Source: an uncultured Pluralibacter sp. (GTDB taxonomy: Bacteria > Pseudomonadota > Gammaproteobacteria > Enterobacterales > Enterobacteriaceae). From it: DNA of 64,000 bases. The stretch is taken from NCBI RefSeq assembly GCF_913775985.1, contig NZ_CAJYMB010000087.1:18259-82258 (forward strand), in the 5' to 3' direction. Of the stretch, positions 1 to 9,668 are shown in pieces. The number at the start of each line of letters is the position of its first letter. The first letter of the stretch is position 1. The notes under the pieces are model-generated. The model was not told the DNA's origin, made no database searches, and was given only the letters and a program-made list of their open reading frames with translations. Both the position numbers and the translations under genes were made by a program.

Positions 1-153
1 AACATTGACCAGAACCCGGGCACGGCGCCGAAATACGGCATCCGCGGCATCCCGACTCTGCTGCTGTTCAAAAACGGCGAAGTGGTTGCTACCAAGGTCG
101 GCGCGCTGTCCAAAGGCCAGCTGAAAGAGTTCCTGGACGCTAATCTCGCCTGA
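1..153 (+). CDS. trxA: thioredoxin 1, 3' part only
   Basis: This is the C-terminal 50 residues of thioredoxin 1, cut by the window start. The reading frame opens at base 1 and ends at the TGA at 151-153. The sequence reads through the cis-proline loop ([12 protein letters not shown]) and the last helix ([15 protein letters not shown]), both typical of the enterobacterial protein. The CGPC redox site lies upstream, outside the window. Thioredoxin is the cytoplasmic disulfide reductase for ribonucleotide reductase and other enzymes. It lies just upstream of rho, as in E. coli. No T-tailed hairpin is evident after its stop. Confidence 0.97.
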   Translation, partial: NIDQNPGTAPKYGIRGIPTLLLFKNGEVVATKVGALSKGQLKEFLDANLA

Positions 154-477
154 TTCGCGCCCGCGAGCGGCGTCCGGCGTTCCTAAAGTGAATGGACCGC
201 TGGACGCTTGCTTGAAGTCGTGCTAAGTTAAGTTGACTTCGTTTTAAACATACCTTATGTAGTTTGACTCTGATTTAGCCAGCGCTTCCCGTACTTTCTA
301 TACCTACGCGTGAAGCCGAAAGATTCCAGGCTTTCTACTTTTCCGTCTCAACGTCCCGGTTCTGCGCTCTTATCTTGACCAGACCACGTACAGACACAAG
401 TGATAAGCCGCAAACAGGCATGGATGTTCCTGCCATACCATTCACAATTACGTTCGAGATTTACCCCTCACACCATT
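154..477 (+). promoter_or_regulatory. rho promoter and long untranslated leader
   Basis: This 324-bp stretch separates trxA from rho. A promoter candidate has -35 TTGACT (233-238) and -10 TATGTA (256-261), 17 bp apart. It would give a leader of about 210 nt. E. coli rho also has a long leader in which Rho terminates its own transcription, and that leader carries the short rhoL frame. Here the only comparable in-frame stretch I find is GTG 310 to TGA 378 (22 codons, VKPKDSRLSTFPSQ...). It has no convincing ribosome-binding site, so I do not call it a gene. The pyrimidine-rich, G-poor run at 330-380 would suit a Rho loading (rut) site, which is an inference. Confidence 0.55.
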
Positions 478-1737
478 ATGAATCTTACCGAATTAAAGAA
501 TACGCCGGTTTCTGAGCTGATTACTCTCGGCGAAAATATGGGGCTAGAGAACCTCGCCCGTATGCGCAAGCAGGACATCATTTTTGCCATCCTGAAGCAG
601 CATGCAAAGAGTGGCGAAGATATCTTTGGCGACGGCGTGTTGGAGATTCTGCAGGATGGATTTGGATTCCTCCGCTCCGCAGACAGCTCCTACCTCGCAG
701 GCCCCGACGACATCTACGTATCTCCCAGCCAAATCCGCCGTTTCAACCTCCGCACCGGTGACACCATTTCAGGTAAGATTCGTCCTCCTAAAGAGGGTGA
801 GCGTTACTTTGCACTGTTGAAAGTTAACGAAGTTAACTACGACAAGCCTGAAAATGCGCGTAACAAGATCCTGTTTGAGAACTTAACGCCGCTGCACGCA
901 AATTCACGTTTGCGCATGGAGCGCGGTAACGGCTCAACGGAAGACTTAACCGCTCGCGTACTGGATCTGGCCTCGCCGATTGGTCGCGGCCAGCGTGGTC
1001 TGATCGTGGCACCGCCGAAAGCCGGTAAAACGATGCTGCTGCAGAACATCGCCCAGAGCATTGCTTATAACCATCCGGACTGCGTACTGATGGTGCTGCT
1101 GATTGACGAACGTCCTGAAGAAGTGACCGAGATGCAGCGTCTGGTTAAAGGTGAAGTGGTTGCTTCTACCTTTGACGAGCCGGCATCCCGCCACGTGCAG
1201 GTCGCCGAAATGGTTATCGAAAAGGCTAAACGCCTGGTCGAGCACAAGAAAGACGTTATCATTCTGCTCGACTCCATTACCCGTCTGGCGCGCGCCTACA
1301 ACACCGTGGTTCCTGCTTCCGGTAAAGTACTGACCGGCGGCGTGGATGCTAACGCCCTGCATCGTCCGAAGCGCTTCTTCGGCGCGGCCCGTAACGTTGA
1401 AGAGGGCGGCAGCCTGACTATCATCGCCACGGCGCTTGTGGATACCGGCTCCAAAATGGACGAAGTGATTTACGAAGAGTTTAAAGGCACCGGTAACATG
1501 GAGCTCCATCTCGCACGTAAAATCGCTGAAAAACGCGTCTTCCCGGCCATCGACTACAACCGTTCCGGTACGCGTAAAGAAGAGCTGCTTACCACTCAGG
1601 AAGAGCTGCAGAAGATGTGGATCCTGCGTAAAATCATCCATCCAATGGGTGAAATTGACGCGATGGAGTTCCTCATCAACAAGTTAGCGATGACGAAAAC
1701 GAATGATGACTTCTTCGATATGATGAAGCGTTCGTAA
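478..1737 (+). CDS. rho: transcription termination factor Rho
   Basis: Rho is the hexameric RNA-dependent ATPase/translocase that ends transcription of untranslated RNA. I chose the ATG at 478 ([11 protein letters not shown]...), which gives 419 residues, the E. coli length; an upstream in-frame extension from 400 has no homology I recognise. The N-terminal helical domain and the RNA-binding cold-shock fold (DGFGFLR, about residues 61-67) are followed by the P-loop [12 protein letters not shown] (about 174-185), the Walker B segment [16 protein letters not shown] and the Q- and R-loop regions. All landmarks look intact. It is monocistronic, with a strong terminator 16 bp after the stop. Confidence 0.98.
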   Translation: MNLTELKNTPVSELITLGENMGLENLARMRKQDIIFAILKQHAKSGEDIFGDGVLEILQDGFGFLRSADSSYLAGPDDIYVSPSQIRRFNLRTGDTISGKIRPPKEGERYFALLKVNEVNYDKPENARNKILFENLTPLHANSRLRMERGNGSTEDLTARVLDLASPIGRGQRGLIVAPPKAGKTMLLQNIAQSIAYNHPDCVLMVLLIDERPEEVTEMQRLVKGEVVASTFDEPASRHVQVAEMVIEKAKRLVEHKKDVIILLDSITRLARAYNTVVPASGKVLTGGVDANALHRPKRFFGAARNVEEGGSLTIIATALVDTGSKMDEVIYEEFKGTGNMELHLARKIAEKRVFPAIDYNRSGTRKEELLTTQEELQKMWILRKIIHPMGEIDAMEFLINKLAMTKTNDDFFDMMKRS

Positions 1738-1752
1738 GCGTTAATCTGTCTG

Positions 1753-1782
1753 AACGCCACGCGCTGCGTGGCGTTTTTGTTT
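1753..1782 (+). terminator. rho intrinsic terminator
   Basis: A perfect 10-bp stem (1753-1762 with 1766-1775) with a 3-base loop is followed by a T-rich tail, TTTTTGTTTT. It lies 15 bp past the rho stop and separates rho from the ECA operon. Confidence 0.9.
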
Positions 1783-1962
1783 TGGGATGTGCCAGGGCGA
1801 TGTGGTCTGCATAAAGCTATTGCGTCCGTTATTGTAGCTCGCTAATACAACAATATTTTGAGCAATTACAGGCGACTTACCGAAATCTCAGTTTTCTACC
1901 TCTTCTGAATGCTGACTATCGTGAGTATACTTTCGCTAACAATTTTTCAGAGAGCACCTACT
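1783..1962 (+). promoter_or_regulatory. ECA operon promoter/leader region
   Basis: This 180-bp AT-rich gap lies between the rho terminator and wecA and must hold the main promoter of the ECA operon. I see several weak -10-like AT-rich stretches (for example around 1843-1860) but none good enough to name. A possible in-frame start at 1909 would extend WecA with residues that do not resemble the family. Confidence 0.4.
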
Positions 1963-3057
1963 GTGAATTTACTGACCGCAAGTACTGATCTGATCAGTAT
2001 TTTTTTATTCACAACCCTGTTCCTTTTCTTTGCGCGAAAAGTAGCAAAACGAATTGGGCTGGTAGATAAACCGAACTACCGCAAGCGCCATCAGGGCCTC
2101 ATTCCACTTGTTGGTGGCATATCAGTCTTTGCAGGTCTTTGTTTCACCTTCTTAATCGCCCGATACTATATTCCGCATGCCGCGCTCTATCTTTCCTGCG
2201 CAGGCGTTCTGGTGCTGGTCGGTGCACTGGATGACCGATTCGACATCAGTGTGAAATTTCGCGCTACCGTTCAGGCGCTAATCGGCGTTGTCATGATGGT
2301 CCTCGGAGGACTTTATCTTCGCAGTCTGGGATATATCTTTGGATCCTGGGAGCTGGTTCTGGGGCCTTTTGGCTATTTCCTGACGCTTTTCGCGGTGTGG
2401 GCCGCCATCAATGCCTTCAACATGGTGGACGGCATCGACGGCCTGCTCGGCGGGCTCTCCTGCGTCTCCTTTGCCGCTATCGGTATCATCCTGCTGTTTG
2501 ACGGCCAGACCAGCCTTGCAATGTGGTGTTTTGCCATGATTGCCGCAATTCTCCCCTACATCATGCTGAATCTGGGCGTGCTAGGGCGCCGCTACAAAGT
2601 CTTTATGGGCGACGCGGGCAGTACGCTGATCGGTTTTACCGTTATCTGGATCCTGATGGAAACCACTCAGGGTAAAACGCACCCTATCAGTCCCGTTACC
2701 GCACTGTGGCTTATCGCTATTCCGCTGATGGATATGGTGGCGATTATGTACCGCCGACTGCGCAAAGGGATGAGCCCGTTCTCACCGGACAGACAGCACA
2801 TTCATCACCTTATCATGCGCGCCGGGTTTACTTCCCGTCAGGCCTTTGTGCTGATTACGGTTGCCGCAGCCCTGCTGGCCGGTATTGGCGTGCTGGGCGA
2901 GTACACGCACATTCTTCCCGAGTGGGGAATGTTGATTCTGTTCGGTATGGCCTTCTTCCTCTATGGTTATTGCATCAAGCGTGCCTGGAAGGTTGCCCGC
3001 TTTATCAAACGCATTAAAAGACGGATGCGCCGCAATAGCGACAAGTCACCGACATAA
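1963..3057 (+). CDS. wecA: UDP-GlcNAc:undecaprenyl-phosphate GlcNAc-1-phosphate transferase
   Basis: WecA starts lipid-linked polysaccharide synthesis by moving GlcNAc-1-phosphate from UDP-GlcNAc to undecaprenyl phosphate at the cytoplasmic face of the inner membrane. It serves ECA and many O antigens. I take the GTG at 1963 (MNLLTASTDLISIFLF...), giving 364 residues. About eleven hydrophobic helices are visible. Signature residues of the polyprenyl-phosphate transferase family are present: D90-D91, D156 and D159 (NMVDGIDG), and H279-I-H-H282. The C-terminus is a basic cytoplasmic tail. It is the first gene of the ECA operon, with wzzE 21 bp downstream. Confidence 0.97.
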   Translation: MNLLTASTDLISIFLFTTLFLFFARKVAKRIGLVDKPNYRKRHQGLIPLVGGISVFAGLCFTFLIARYYIPHAALYLSCAGVLVLVGALDDRFDISVKFRATVQALIGVVMMVLGGLYLRSLGYIFGSWELVLGPFGYFLTLFAVWAAINAFNMVDGIDGLLGGLSCVSFAAIGIILLFDGQTSLAMWCFAMIAAILPYIMLNLGVLGRRYKVFMGDAGSTLIGFTVIWILMETTQGKTHPISPVTALWLIAIPLMDMVAIMYRRLRKGMSPFSPDRQHIHHLIMRAGFTSRQAFVLITVAAALLAGIGVLGEYTHILPEWGMLILFGMAFFLYGYCIKRAWKVARFIKRIKRRMRRNSDKSPT

Positions 3058-3078
3058 CTTAATCAATACGGACGAAAG

Positions 3079-4125
3079 ATGATGCAACAATTGCCGGGAA
3101 CACCCGCCGTAAACGCTGAGAGCGAACTCGATATCCGCGGCCTGTTCTGTACGCTGTGGTCCGGAAAGCGCTGGATCCTGGGCATCGCCTTTCTGTTCGC
3201 GCTGGCGGCGCTCGTCTACACTTTTTTTGCCCGCCAGGAGTGGAGCGCAACGGCCATTACCGATCGTCCGACGGTAAACATGCTGGGCGGGTTCTACTCC
3301 CAGCAGCAGTTCCTGCGCAACCTTGATATTCGTGCTAATCCTACCGCGGCGGATCAGCCTTCGGTAATGGATGAGTCGTACAAAGAGTTCATTATGCAGC
3401 TCGCTTCCTGGGATACCCGCCGCGAGTTTTGGGCCCAGACGGATTATTACAAGCAGCGCCAGTCGGGCAACGCGCGCAACGATGCGGCGCTGCTGGATGA
3501 GCTGATTAGCGATATCCAGTTTACCCCAGGTGACGCCCTTAAAAATCTCAATGACAGCGTCAAGCTGGTGGCCGAGACCGCCCCGGATGCGAACAACCTG
3601 CTGCGCCAGTATGTGGCATTTGCCAGCGAGCGCGCGGCGCGCCATCTGAACGATGAACTGAAAGGTGCCTGGGCGGCGCGCACTATCCAGACCAAGGCGC
3701 AAGTTAAGCGTCAGGAAGAGGTTGCCCGCACTATCTATGAACGACGGATCCACAATATTGAGCAGGGACTAAAGGTCGCACAGCAGAACAACATTTCGCG
3801 CAGCGCTACCGACGTACCTGCCGAAGAGCTGCCGGACTCCGAACTTTTCCTGCTGGGGCGCCCGATGCTGCAGGCCCGGCTGGAAAATCTGCAGGCCGTT
3901 GGCCCGGATTTTAATCTCGACTACGACCAGAATCGCGCGATGCTGACTACCCTGAACGTGGGGCCGACCCTCGATCCGCGTTTTCAGACCTACCGATATT
4001 TGCGAACTCCGGAAGAACCGGTAAAACGCGACAGCCCCCGCCGGCTCTTTCTGATGGTGATGTGGGGAATTGTTGGCGCCCTGATCGGCGCGGGTGTTGC
4101 GCTGGTACGCCGTCGCGCAGCGTAA
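3079..4125 (+). CDS. wzzE: ECA polysaccharide chain-length modulator
   Basis: WzzE is an inner-membrane polysaccharide co-polymerase that sets the number of trisaccharide repeats WzyE adds to ECA. The 348-residue product has the Wzz layout: a short cytoplasmic N-terminus (LDIRGLFCTLW), a first membrane helix at about 34-52, a large periplasmic coiled-coil domain, then a second helix near the C-terminus after the proline-rich TPEEPVKRDSPRR segment. A second ATG follows immediately at 3082, so the start is uncertain by one codon. It lies between wecA and wecB in the operon. Confidence 0.96.
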   Translation: MMQQLPGTPAVNAESELDIRGLFCTLWSGKRWILGIAFLFALAALVYTFFARQEWSATAITDRPTVNMLGGFYSQQQFLRNLDIRANPTAADQPSVMDESYKEFIMQLASWDTRREFWAQTDYYKQRQSGNARNDAALLDELISDIQFTPGDALKNLNDSVKLVAETAPDANNLLRQYVAFASERAARHLNDELKGAWAARTIQTKAQVKRQEEVARTIYERRIHNIEQGLKVAQQNNISRSATDVPAEELPDSELFLLGRPMLQARLENLQAVGPDFNLDYDQNRAMLTTLNVGPTLDPRFQTYRYLRTPEEPVKRDSPRRLFLMVMWGIVGALIGAGVALVRRRAA

Positions 4126-4180
4126 ATGGCTTCCGGGATGAGGACAATACGGCCCTCGCCCACAATTTAAGAGAAAAGAT

Positions 4181-5311
4181 GTGAAAGTATTGACTGTATT
4201 TGGCACCCGGCCCGAAGCCATCAAAATGGCGCCGCTGGTTCACGCGCTGGCAGAAGACCCCTATTTTGAGGCGAAAGTCTGTGTTACCGCGCAGCATCGC
4301 GAAATGCTCGATCAGGTTCTCCAGCTGTTTTCTATTACGCCAGATTACGACCTCAATATTATGAAAGCAGGTCAGGGGCTTACTGAAATCACCTGCCGGA
4401 TACTTGAAGGTTTGAAGCCGGTTCTGGAATCGTTTAAACCCGACGTAGTGCTGGTACATGGCGATACCACCACGACGCTGGCGGCGAGCCTGGCGGCCTT
4501 TTACCAGCGTATTCCGGTCGGGCACGTCGAAGCGGGGCTGAGGACGGGCGATATGCTTTCCCCCTGGCCGGAAGAGGCTAACCGCACCCTGACGGGACAC
4601 CTGGCAAAATACCACTTTGCGCCTACGGAAAACTCGCGGCGTAACCTGCTGACGGAAAACCTGCGCGACGGCGACATCACCGTCACCGGCAATACCGTGA
4701 TCGACGCACTGCTGTGGGTACGCGATCGGGTGCTGAGTGACGACGCGCAGCAGGCGGAAATGGCCGCGCGCTACCCGTTTTTCACCGGCGATAAAAAAAT
4801 GATCCTGGTCACCGGCCACCGCCGCGAAAGCTTTGGTGAAGGCTTTGAGCACATTTGTCACGCGCTGGCCGATATTGCTGCCGCCCATCCCGAGGTGCAG
4901 ATTGTTTATCCGGTGCACATGAATCCCCACGTCAGGGAGCCGGTGACGCGCACTCTCGACCACATTGATAACGTGATTCTCATCGAGCCTCAGGAGTATC
5001 TGCCCTTTGTCTGGCTGATGAACCACGCGTGGATCATTTTGACCGACTCCGGCGGCATCCAGGAAGAAGCCCCTTCTCTCGGGAAGCCGGTGCTGGTGAT
5101 GCGCGATACCACCGAGCGGCCGGAAGCGGTAGATGCCGGCACCGTGAAGCTGGTAGGCACCGATCGCCAGCGCATCATTGATGAAGTGACGCGCCTCCTC
5201 ACCGACGAAGAGGCGTATCACGCAATGAGCCGCGCGCACAATCCATACGGCGACGGTAAGGCCTGCAGCCGCATCCTCGCCGCACTTAAGCACAATCAGG
5301 GACAACGATGA
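4181..5311 (+). CDS. wecB: UDP-N-acetylglucosamine 2-epimerase (non-hydrolysing)
   Basis: WecB interconverts UDP-GlcNAc and UDP-ManNAc, the first step toward UDP-ManNAcA for ECA. Translation starts at a GTG (4181), as I recall for E. coli, and gives 376 residues. The opening [18 protein letters not shown] is the family signature. The catalytic residues E117 ([11 protein letters not shown]), E131 (WPEEANR) and H213 (TGHRRES) are all present, as is the allosteric-site segment [28 protein letters not shown]. The stop overlaps the wecC start by four bases (ATGA), indicating coupled translation. Confidence 0.97.
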   Translation: MKVLTVFGTRPEAIKMAPLVHALAEDPYFEAKVCVTAQHREMLDQVLQLFSITPDYDLNIMKAGQGLTEITCRILEGLKPVLESFKPDVVLVHGDTTTTLAASLAAFYQRIPVGHVEAGLRTGDMLSPWPEEANRTLTGHLAKYHFAPTENSRRNLLTENLRDGDITVTGNTVIDALLWVRDRVLSDDAQQAEMAARYPFFTGDKKMILVTGHRRESFGEGFEHICHALADIAAAHPEVQIVYPVHMNPHVREPVTRTLDHIDNVILIEPQEYLPFVWLMNHAWIILTDSGGIQEEAPSLGKPVLVMRDTTERPEAVDAGTVKLVGTDRQRIIDEVTRLLTDEEAYHAMSRAHNPYGDGKACSRILAALKHNQGQR

Positions 5312-6570
5312 GCTTCTCTACCATTTCAGTGATCGGCCTTGGCTACATCGGACTGCCGACGGTGGCCGCTTTTGCTTCACATCGAAAGCGGGTTATCGGC
5401 GTCGATATCAATCAAAACACCGTGGATACCATTAACCGCGGGGAGATTCATATCGTTGAACCGGATCTGGATAAGGTAGTGAAAGCGGCGGTCTCTGACG
5501 GCTATCTGCAGGCCTGCACGGTGCCGGTTGAGGCTGATGCCTACCTGATTGCCGTCCCGACGCCGTTTAAAGAACAGCACGAACCTGACATGGCTTATGT
5601 TGAGGCCGCGGCCAGATCCATTGCGCCCGTACTGACGCCGGGCGCGCTGGTGATCCTGGAGTCCACCTCACCGGTGGGCACCACCGAGCAGATGGCCGAG
5701 TGGCTTGCGGATATGCGCCCGGACCTCACGTTCCCCCAGCAGGCGGGGGAGCAGGCGCAGGTGAATATTGCCTACTGCCCGGAGCGCGTGCTGCCGGGGC
5801 AGGTGATGGTGGAACTGATTAATAACGATCGGGTGATTGGCGGCATGACGCCGGTATGTTCCGCCCGCGCCAGCGAGCTGTATAAAATTTTCCTCAAGGG
5901 CGAGTGCATCGAAACCAACGCCCGCACCGCCGAAATGTGCAAACTCACCGAAAACAGCTTTCGCGATGTGAACATCGCCTTTGCCAATGAACTGTCGCTG
6001 ATCTGCGCCGATCAGGGCATTGACGTCTGGGAGCTGATTCGCCTGGCGAACCGCCACCCCCGGGTCAATATCCTCAAGCCGGGCCCCGGCGTCGGCGGGC
6101 ACTGCATTGCGGTCGACCCGTGGTTTATCGTAGCCCAGAACCCCGAGCAGGCGCGCCTGATCCGCACCGCCCGCGAGGTTAACGACCACAAGCCGCACTG
6201 GGTGATGAATCAGGTTAAAGCCACCGTTGCGGACTGTCTGGCCGAAAGCGGCAGGCGCGCTGACGATGTCCGCATCGCCTGCTTCGGCCTGGCTTTTAAG
6301 CCCGATATTGACGATCTGCGCGAGAGTCCGGCAATGGAGATTGCGCAGCTGATCGCCGACTGGCACCGGGGCGAAACGCTGGTGGTTGAACCCAACGTCC
6401 ATCATCTGCCGAAAAAACTGGAAGGGAAATGCACCCTCGCAAGCCTTGAGTCCGCGCTGCAAAGTGCCGACGTGCTGGTGATGCTGGTGGATCATAAAGC
6501 GTTTAAAACAGTCAGCGGCGATGCCGTTTCTCAACGCTATATTGTTGATACCAAAGGCGTGTGGCGGTGA
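5308..6570 (+). CDS. wecC: UDP-N-acetyl-D-mannosamine dehydrogenase
   Basis: WecC oxidises UDP-ManNAc to UDP-ManNAcA with two NAD+, making the second sugar of the ECA repeat. The 420-residue protein belongs to the UDP-glucose/GDP-mannose dehydrogenase family. It has an N-terminal Rossmann motif GLGYIG (10-15), the central helix domain, the catalytic cysteine C266 in [12 protein letters not shown], and a C-terminal UDP-binding domain. The start overlaps wecB. Downstream the next gene is wecD after only 33 bp, whereas E. coli has rffG and rffH here. Confidence 0.97.
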   Translation: MSFSTISVIGLGYIGLPTVAAFASHRKRVIGVDINQNTVDTINRGEIHIVEPDLDKVVKAAVSDGYLQACTVPVEADAYLIAVPTPFKEQHEPDMAYVEAAARSIAPVLTPGALVILESTSPVGTTEQMAEWLADMRPDLTFPQQAGEQAQVNIAYCPERVLPGQVMVELINNDRVIGGMTPVCSARASELYKIFLKGECIETNARTAEMCKLTENSFRDVNIAFANELSLICADQGIDVWELIRLANRHPRVNILKPGPGVGGHCIAVDPWFIVAQNPEQARLIRTAREVNDHKPHWVMNQVKATVADCLAESGRRADDVRIACFGLAFKPDIDDLRESPAMEIAQLIADWHRGETLVVEPNVHHLPKKLEGKCTLASLESALQSADVLVMLVDHKAFKTVSGDAVSQRYIVDTKGVWR

Positions 6571-6603
6571 GCCGCTTCCTGAATATTCGCCCGGAGCATC
6601 GCC
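6571..6603 (+). other. wecC-wecD junction lacking rffG and rffH
   Basis: Only 33 bp lie between the wecC stop and the wecD start, with a CGGAG ribosome-binding site at about 6591-6595. In E. coli this position carries rffG (dTDP-glucose 4,6-dehydratase) and rffH (glucose-1-phosphate thymidylyltransferase), about 2 kb. No remnant of either is visible. Confidence 0.85.
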
Positions 6604-7281
6604 GTGACCCTGCGCGCCCGCATTGAGCCGCTGAGCTGGGAGAGCGCTTTCTTCGGCATTAACAGCGCTATCCTGCGCCCTGACGACGCCGCGCCGGACG
6701 TAATGGCGGAATCGCTGGCGCCCTGGGCGCGGGTACAGGCCAAAATTGCCGCCCGGGATAGCGCGCAGCTGGACGCGCTGCAGCAGCTCGGATTCCGGCT
6801 GGTGGAAGGGGAAGTGGATTTTTGCCTTGCTATTGGCAGTGCCGCGGTCGATCCGCAGGCCGCTGTTGCTACGCAAGACGATATTCCCGCACTGAGATCG
6901 CTGGCCGCAGGAATATTTTCTCAAAGCCGCTTTCGCGCACCCTGGTACGATCCGCAGGACAGCGGCCGCTTTTACGCGCAGTGGATTGAAAACGCCGTGC
7001 GCGGCACCTTCGATCACCAGTGCCTGGTTTTTCGCGGTGCCGGCGGTGACGTTCGCGCCTTTGTTTCCCTGCGCCAGCTTAACGCGTCCGAAGCGCGCAT
7101 CGGCCTGCTGGCCGGCTGGGGCGCGGGCGAAATGCTTATGCAGGCGGCTGTCCACTGGGCGCAGCAGCGCGGGTTGACCGCGCTGCGCGTTGCAACTCAG
7201 GCCGGCAACACCGCCGCACAGAACCTTTACATAAAAAGCGGCGCGGCCATTGCGGGCACCGCTTACTGGCTATACAGGTGA
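6604..7281 (+). CDS. wecD: dTDP-4-amino-4,6-dideoxy-D-galactose N-acetyltransferase
   Basis: WecD (RffC) acetylates dTDP-Fuc4N to dTDP-Fuc4NAc, the third ECA sugar donor. The GTG at 6604 is preceded by CGGAG and gives 225 residues, against 224 as I recall in E. coli. The C-terminal half is a GNAT fold, with an acetyl-CoA-binding segment at about 163-172 ([10 protein letters not shown]) and a final [24 protein letters not shown]. The N-terminal part ([14 protein letters not shown]) matches the family. The following wecE ATG lies 4 bp after the stop. Confidence 0.94.
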   Translation: MTLRARIEPLSWESAFFGINSAILRPDDAAPDVMAESLAPWARVQAKIAARDSAQLDALQQLGFRLVEGEVDFCLAIGSAAVDPQAAVATQDDIPALRSLAAGIFSQSRFRAPWYDPQDSGRFYAQWIENAVRGTFDHQCLVFRGAGGDVRAFVSLRQLNASEARIGLLAGWGAGEMLMQAAVHWAQQRGLTALRVATQAGNTAAQNLYIKSGAAIAGTAYWLYR

Positions 7282-7285
7282 AACG

Positions 7286-8416
7286 ATGATCCCTTTTAAC
7301 GCCCCGCCGGTTGTCGGCAGCGAGCTGGACTATATGCAGGCCGCCATGAACAGCGGCAAACTCTGCGGCGATGGCGGCTTTACCCGTCGCTGCCAGCAGT
7401 GGATGGAGCAGCGCTTTGGCAGCGCGAAGGTGCTGCTGACGCCCTCCTGCACCGCCTCGCTGGAGATGGCGGCGCTGCTACTGGACATTCAGCCGGGTGA
7501 TGAAGTCATCATGCCGAGCTACACCTTCGTCTCTACCGCTAACGCCTTCGTTCTGCGCGGGGCGAAAATTATCTTTGTCGACGTGCGGCCCGATACGCTG
7601 AATATCGACGAAACGCTGATCGAAGCGGCGATCACGGATAAAACCCGCGCTATCGTGCCGGTCCACTACGCGGGGGTCGCCTGCGAAATGGACGCGATCA
7701 TAGCCATCGCCGACCGCCATAATCTGTTTGTGGTCGAGGATGCTGCGCAGGGCGTGATGTCCACCTATAAAGGAAAAGCGCTCGGCACCATCGGCCATAT
7801 CGGCTGCTTCAGCTTTCACGAAACCAAAAACTACACCGCGGGCGGAGAAGGTGGCGCTACGCTTATCAACGATCGCGCGCTGGTGGAGCGGGCGGAGATT
7901 ATCCGTGAGAAGGGCACTAACCGCAGCCAGTTTTTCCGCGGCCAGGTGGACAAATACACCTGGCGCGATATCGGCTCCAGCTACCTGATGGCGGATCTGC
8001 AGGCCGCATACCTGTGGGCGCAGCTGGAGGCGGCAGACCGCATTAACCAGCAGCGCCTGAGCCTGTGGCAGACCTACTATGACGCCCTGAAGCCGCTGGC
8101 CGATGCCGGACGCATCGCGCTGCCTACCATTCCAGCGGAGTGCGTCCACAACGCCCACATGTTTTATATCAAGCTGCGCGACGAAGCCGATCGCAGCCGC
8201 CTGATCGCCTGGCTGAAAGAGGCCGAGATCCTGGCCGTGTTCCACTACATCCCTCTGCACTCTTCTCCTGCGGGTGAGGCATTTGGCGAGTTTCGCGGTG
8301 AGGACCGCGTCACCACGCGCGAGAGCGAGCGCCTCCTGCGCCTGCCGCTGTTCTACAACCTCTCCCCGGTAAATCAGCGGACGGTGATCAACTCTCTGCT
8401 GAGCTATTTCGCCTGA
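7286..8416 (+). CDS. wecE: dTDP-4-dehydro-6-deoxy-D-glucose 4-aminotransferase
   Basis: WecE (RffA) is the PLP enzyme that aminates dTDP-4-keto-6-deoxyglucose to dTDP-Fuc4N using glutamate. The ATG at 7286 (MIPFNAPPVVG) gives 376 residues, as in E. coli. It belongs to the DegT/DnrJ/EryC1 family, with the PLP lysine at K181 in FHETKNYTAGGEGG and the cofactor aspartate in the VVEDAAQGV segment near 150. Its substrate needs RffG/RmlB and RffH/RmlA activity, neither of which is encoded in this operon. Confidence 0.97.
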   Translation: MIPFNAPPVVGSELDYMQAAMNSGKLCGDGGFTRRCQQWMEQRFGSAKVLLTPSCTASLEMAALLLDIQPGDEVIMPSYTFVSTANAFVLRGAKIIFVDVRPDTLNIDETLIEAAITDKTRAIVPVHYAGVACEMDAIIAIADRHNLFVVEDAAQGVMSTYKGKALGTIGHIGCFSFHETKNYTAGGEGGATLINDRALVERAEIIREKGTNRSQFFRGQVDKYTWRDIGSSYLMADLQAAYLWAQLEAADRINQQRLSLWQTYYDALKPLADAGRIALPTIPAECVHNAHMFYIKLRDEADRSRLIAWLKEAEILAVFHYIPLHSSPAGEAFGEFRGEDRVTTRESERLLRLPLFYNLSPVNQRTVINSLLSYFA

Positions 8417-8417
8417 T

Positions 8418-9668
8418 ATGTCGCTGGCAAAAGCGTCCATCTGGACGGCGGCCAGCACGCTGGTCAAAATCGGCGCCGGGCTGCTGGTGGTTAAGCTGCT
8501 GGCGGTCTCGTACGGACCTTCCGGTATCGGCCAGGCGGGCAACTTTCGCCAGCTGGTGACGGTGCTCGGCGTGCTGGCGGGCGCGGGCATTTTTAACGGC
8601 GTGACGAAATACGTGGCCCAGTACCGCGACGATCCGCAGCAGCTGCGCAGCGTGGTCGGCACCTCGTCGGCCATGGTGCTCGGCTTCTCAACGCTGCTGG
8701 CGATTGCGTTCGTATTAGCGGCTGCTCCGGTCAGCCAGGCGCTGTTTGGCCACGATCGCTATCAGGGCCTGGTACGCCTGGTGGCGCTGGTGCAGCTGGG
8801 CATTGCGTGGGCAAACCTGCTACTGGCGCTGCTAAAAGGCTTTCGCGATGCCGCCGGCAATGCGCTGGCGCTGATGATCGGCAGCGCTATCGGCGTAGCG
8901 GCCTATTTGCTCTGCTGGAGGATCGGCGGCTACCAGGGCGCGCTGCTGGGGCTGGCGCTGGTGCCGGCGCTGGTGGTGGTTCCGGCGGCCGTGATGCTGG
9001 CCCGCCGGGGGGCGATACCTTTTGCCTGGCTGCGGCCGCGCTGGGATAATCTGCTGGCAGGCCAGCTCGGCAAGTTTACGCTGATGGCGCTTATCACTTC
9101 TGTTACGCTGCCGGTGGCCTACGTCATGATGCGAAATCTGCTGGCGTCCCGCTACAGCTGGGACGAGGTGGGGATCTGGCAGGGCGTCAGCAGCATCTCC
9201 GATGCCTATCTTCAGTTCATTACCGCATCATTCAGCGTCTACCTGCTGCCCACGCTGTCGCGGCTCAGTGAAAAAAAAGAGATTACGCGCGAGATTGGCA
9301 AGGCGCTAAAATTTGTCCTGCCTGCGGTTGCCGCCGCCAGCCTGACGGTCTGGCTGCTGCGCGATGTAGCTATCTGGCTGCTTTTTTCGTCTCAGTTTAC
9401 CGCCATGCGCGATCTGTTTGCCTGGCAGCTGGTTGGCGATGTCCTGAAGGTGGGCGCCTACGTCTACGGTTATCTGGTGATCGCCAGGGCTTCGCTGCGA
9501 CTGTACATCCTGGCTGAAATTAGCCAGTTTGCGCTACTGACCGCGTTCTCGCACTGGCTGATCCCGGTTCACGGTGCGGCAGGTGCCGCGCAGGCTTACA
9601 TGGCGACCTATATCGTCTATTTTGCGCTGTGCAGCGGCGTATTCCTTATCTGGCGTAAACGGGCATGA
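8418..9668 (+). CDS. wzxE: ECA lipid III flippase
   Basis: WzxE flips undecaprenyl-pyrophosphate-linked ECA trisaccharide (lipid III) across the inner membrane. The 416-residue protein is a Wzx/MATE-like exporter with roughly ten to twelve hydrophobic helices and a near-identical start to E. coli ([24 protein letters not shown]). The start codon follows the wecE stop by one base, and the 3' end overlaps wecF by four bases. Confidence 0.96.
   Translation: MSLAKASIWTAASTLVKIGAGLLVVKLLAVSYGPSGIGQAGNFRQLVTVLGVLAGAGIFNGVTKYVAQYRDDPQQLRSVVGTSSAMVLGFSTLLAIAFVLAAAPVSQALFGHDRYQGLVRLVALVQLGIAWANLLLALLKGFRDAAGNALALMIGSAIGVAAYLLCWRIGGYQGALLGLALVPALVVVPAAVMLARRGAIPFAWLRPRWDNLLAGQLGKFTLMALITSVTLPVAYVMMRNLLASRYSWDEVGIWQGVSSISDAYLQFITASFSVYLLPTLSRLSEKKEITREIGKALKFVLPAVAAASLTVWLLRDVAIWLLFSSQFTAMRDLFAWQLVGDVLKVGAYVYGYLVIARASLRLYILAEISQFALLTAFSHWLIPVHGAAGAAQAYMATYIVYFALCSGVFLIWRKRA

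Noticed and set aside
1909..1962. ATG-led 18-codon extension of wecA
   Set aside because: The added residues are not family-like, while GTG 1963 begins exactly at the conserved N-terminus.
3947..5305. Long open frame of 452 codons on the minus strand
   Set aside because: It is fully antisense to wzzE 3' end and wecB, which have clear family motifs. High G+C gives few stops in the antisense frame; the translation has no recognisable domain.
5668..7155. Open frame of 495 codons on the minus strand
   Set aside because: It is the antisense of wecC and wecD. The amino-acid composition (Gln/Arg/Ala rich) is typical of antisense translation of G+C-rich genes.
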